The notes below the pieces were generated by a model. It saw only the letters and a program-made list of their open reading frames with translations, had not been told where the DNA came from and searched no databases. Below, in pieces: positions 7,520 to 8,742 of a stretch of 8,742 bases of DNA. Within the stretch, counting starts at the first letter, position 1. Each line of letters starts with the position of its first letter. The stretch spans positions 1 through 8,742 of the forward strand of contig CAMLRA010000169.1 in the NCBI GenBank assembly GCA_946482325.1, given 5' to 3'. This stretch comes from an uncultured Chromatiaceae bacterium. GTDB lineage: Bacteria > Pseudomonadota > Gammaproteobacteria > Enterobacterales > Alteromonadaceae. A program made the position numbers and the translations under genes.

Positions 7520-8383
7520 TTATTCAATAGTGCCAAGGCGTTCAAAGCGCACGCCAACCGGTACCCAGCTGGGTAACCAGTGATTTGGATCTTCACTGAA
7601 TTCAAAACTCATCCAGATAAAGACCGCTTTACCGACCAGATTCTGCTCCGGGACAAAGCCCCAGTAACGGCTATCCCGGCTGTTGTCACGGTTATCGCCC
7701 ATGACAAAATAGTGACCTTCCGGCACGACAAATTCATTGGTCGCCACACCAGGCTGACGGTAATAATTATGGATCGGTTCCGGCAACATCGCATTTTGCA
7801 GAATGTCATAAGACTTAGTCAGATTCTGCTCCGTGAAGCGTTTCAGCGGATATGGGCCTAAGAAATACTCGCCTTCGTTTTTAAATTCCTGCCGCAGTGG
7901 TTCGACTGTCGGGCACGGCTGGTTGCTGGCTTTATCACAAGCCCGCTGAATAAATAACTGTTTGTTTTTATAGATAATTTTATCACCTGGCAGGCCAATC
8001 ACCCGCTTGATAAAATCTGAAGTCGGGTCTTCCGGATATTTAAACACGGCGATATCACCATGTTCCGGTTTACCCGTTTCTACCAAAGTGCTGCGCCAGA
8101 CCGGGTCTTTGATATCGTAGGAGAATTTTTCCACCAGAATAAAATCCCCCACCAATAAAGTTGGCATCATCGAACCTGACGGGATCTGGAATGGCTCATA
8201 AATGAACGAGCGGAAAATGGTGATGATTGCGATCAGCGGAAAAATATCCCGTGCCGTTTCAGTGACATAAGGCAAAGGCGCGTCTTTTTCGCGTTTTGGT
8301 TTAAACACTAAAGTATCGATGAGCCAAATCAGACCTGACACCAGTGTCAGGACGACTAACAGTATTGCAAAATATCCAGCCAT
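7520..8383 (-). CDS. lepB: Signal peptidase I (leader peptidase)
   Basis: Signal peptidase I is known to remove signal peptides from proteins exported by Sec and Tat, with its active site on the periplasmic face of the inner membrane. The protein is 287 residues, shorter than E. coli LepB (324). Two membrane segments are seen at about 4-26 and 47-62, joined by a short basic cytoplasmic loop (KPKREK). The Ser/Lys dyad is Ser71 in PSGSMMP and Lys126 in [11 protein letters not shown]. Box E is [14 protein letters not shown] (229-242). Cys149 and Cys157 in the periplasmic domain are placed like the disulfide pair of E. coli LepB. ATG 8383 is preceded by GAGGA (about 11 bases) and GAGAA (about 4 bases); the first is a better match at a long spacing. 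It is the first gene after the lepA terminator and probably heads the operon. Confidence 0.97.
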   Translation of the reverse strand: MAGYFAILLVVLTLVSGLIWLIDTLVFKPKREKDAPLPYVTETARDIFPLIAIITIFRSFIYEPFQIPSGSMMPTLLVGDFILVEKFSYDIKDPVWRSTLVETGKPEHGDIAVFKYPEDPTSDFIKRVIGLPGDKIIYKNKQLFIQRACDKASNQPCPTVEPLRQEFKNEGEYFLGPYPLKRFTEQNLTKSYDILQNAMLPEPIHNYYRQPGVATNEFVVPEGHYFVMGDNRDNSRDSRYWGFVPEQNLVGKAVFIWMSFEFSEDPNHWLPSWVPVGVRFERLGTIE

Positions 8384-8401
8384 GAGATTCTCGTTCCTCG
8401 T

Positions 8402-8417
8402 TCAGATAACGATCTGA
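8402..8417 (-). promoter_or_regulatory. Perfect hairpin in lepB leader next to the ribosome binding site
   Basis: On the minus strand TCAGAT, loop CGTT and ATCTGA form a perfect 6-bp stem. It ends 2 bases before the GAGGA ribosome binding site of lepB. A tandem AACGAG (8402-8397 and 8395-8390) covers that site. The hairpin could affect ribosome access to lepB or protect the 5' end; this is inference. Confidence 0.4.
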
Positions 8418-8431
8418 GCTTACTGAAAATT

Positions 8432-8455
8432 GCAGGCCGCTGGCGAGCGCCCTGC
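8432..8455 (-). repeat. GC-rich inverted repeat at the expected lepB transcription start
   Basis: The arms 8455-8446 and 8441-8432 pair at 9 of 10 positions (one G-G mismatch on the minus strand) around the 4-base loop CGCC. The arm starts 4 bases after the TATAAT element, so it would cover the expected start near 8452. It is followed on the minus strand by AATTTT. It could be an operator, a leader hairpin or a second, weak terminator for readthrough from lepA. Confidence 0.45.
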
Positions 8456-8458
8456 CGG

Positions 8459-8487
8459 ATTATATTGTTACCAGCTGTAAGTCCGTT
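8459..8487 (-). promoter_or_regulatory. Candidate promoter of the lepB-rnc-era-recO-pdxJ-acpS operon
   Basis: A perfect TATAAT lies at 8464-8459 on the minus strand, about 76 bases upstream of the lepB ATG and just after the lepA terminator. The hexamer at the right distance for a -35 (17-bp spacer, 8487-8482, AACGGA) is a poor match, and there is no extended -10 TG. The bases after the -10 (CCGGCAGG) are GC-rich, a feature that in known stringently controlled promoters goes with sensitivity to ppGpp. The -10 is convincing only because of its location. Confidence 0.4.
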
Positions 8488-8493
8488 TCGCAG

Positions 8494-8530
8494 AAAAAAC
8501 AAAGCACCGGCCAACATAGCGGTGCTTTGT
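8494..8530 (-). terminator. Intrinsic terminator of lepA
   Basis: On the minus strand ACAAAGCACCG (8530-8520) pairs perfectly with CGGTGCTTTGT (8509-8499), an 11-bp stem with a 10-base loop. It runs directly into a tract of six T's (8499-8494, the first shared with the stem). It starts 17 bases after the lepA stop codon. The opposite strand has no T-tract, so it acts only on leftward transcription. This is a textbook rho-independent terminator, so most lepA transcripts should end here before reaching lepB. Confidence 0.88.
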
Positions 8531-8547
8531 ATGACAAGACAGTGGGT

Positions 8548-8742
8548 TTATTTACCGACTTTAAGGATGGCCAGGAATGCCTCTTGCGGCACTTCCACGT
8601 TACCGACCTGTTTCATCCGCTTTTTACCTTCTTTCTGTTTCTGCAACAGCTTTTTCTTCCGGCTGACGTCACCGCCGTAACACTTGGCCAACACGTTTTT
8701 GCGTAATTGTTTGACCGTAGTCCGTGCAATCACATGCGCACC
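8548..8742 (-). CDS. lepA: Elongation factor 4 (LepA), C-terminal 64 codons only
   Basis: The frame enters from the right edge of the window and ends at TAA 8550-8548. LepA/EF4 is known as a ribosome-binding GTPase related to EF-G, proposed to act in back-translocation and 30S assembly. The visible part is its unique C-terminal domain, one of the most conserved parts of the family: [20 protein letters not shown] is nearly identical to the E. coli protein, followed by a lysine/arginine-rich segment ([18 protein letters not shown]) and QEAFLAIL. The protein ends at KVGK, slightly earlier than in E. coli. The GTPase domain and the start lie outside the window. It lies upstream of lepB as in E. 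coli, but a strong terminator separates the two genes here. Confidence 0.97.
   Translation of the reverse strand, partial: GAHVIARTTVKQLRKNVLAKCYGGDVSRKKKLLQKQKEGKKRMKQVGNVEVPQEAFLAILKVGK

Noticed and set aside
8475..8480. TTACAG as -35 for the lepB TATAAT
   Set aside because: The spacer would be only about 10 bp, too short for sigma70 recognition.
1..8742. Search for insertion sequences, attachment sites, CRISPR repeats, tRNAs or toxin-antitoxin genes
   Set aside because: Coding sequence of conserved housekeeping genes fills almost all of the window. The two non-coding gaps over 100 bases hold only the hairpins, terminator and promoter-like elements described.

Overview
This window is a stretch of ordinary chromosomal housekeeping DNA from a gammaproteobacterium. 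The encoded proteins closely resemble E. coli RlmD, BarA, AcpS, PdxJ, RecO, Era, RNase III, LepB and LepA. The gene order (lepA, lepB, rnc, era, recO, pdxJ, acpS, then a convergent barA and a divergent rlmD) is the one I know from Shewanella and other Alteromonadales-type bacteria. A Rheinheimera/Alishewanella-like source is my guess from overall resemblance; it is not demonstrated. I see no mobile element, tRNA, rRNA, CRISPR array or sign of recent transfer.

Layout. Bases 1-1112 (minus) hold the first 370 codons of rlmD (23S rRNA m5U1939 methyltransferase), cut by the window edge. A 114-bp divergent intergenic region with an imperfect 14-bp hairpin separates it from barA (1227-4046, plus), a complete tripartite hybrid sensor kinase. 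barA converges on a minus-strand gene train that reads from right to left: lepA (C-terminal 64 codons only, 8548-8742), lepB, rnc, era, recO, pdxJ, acpS. From lepB to acpS the genes are packed: 8-bp gap, 8-bp overlap, 1-bp overlap (TAATG), 34-bp gap, 1-bp overlap (TGATG). This looks like one operon with translational coupling. It joins protein export (LepB), RNA processing (RNase III), ribosome assembly (Era), DNA repair (RecO), vitamin B6 synthesis (PdxJ) and acyl carrier protein activation (AcpS).

The points worth a second look are regulatory. (a) A strong intrinsic terminator directly after lepA separates it from lepB. (b) The lepB leader carries a perfect TATAAT, a GC-rich inverted repeat at the expected start site and a second perfect hairpin near the ribosome binding site. 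(c) rnc has no leader of its own, so an E. coli-style RNase III-cleaved rnc leader cannot sit directly before it. (d) A terminator-like GC-rich hairpin with T-tracts in both directions lies inside the 5' part of recO. (e) One inverted repeat overlaps both stop codons where barA and acpS converge. None of these amounts to a new system. No undescribed multi-gene system is visible here.
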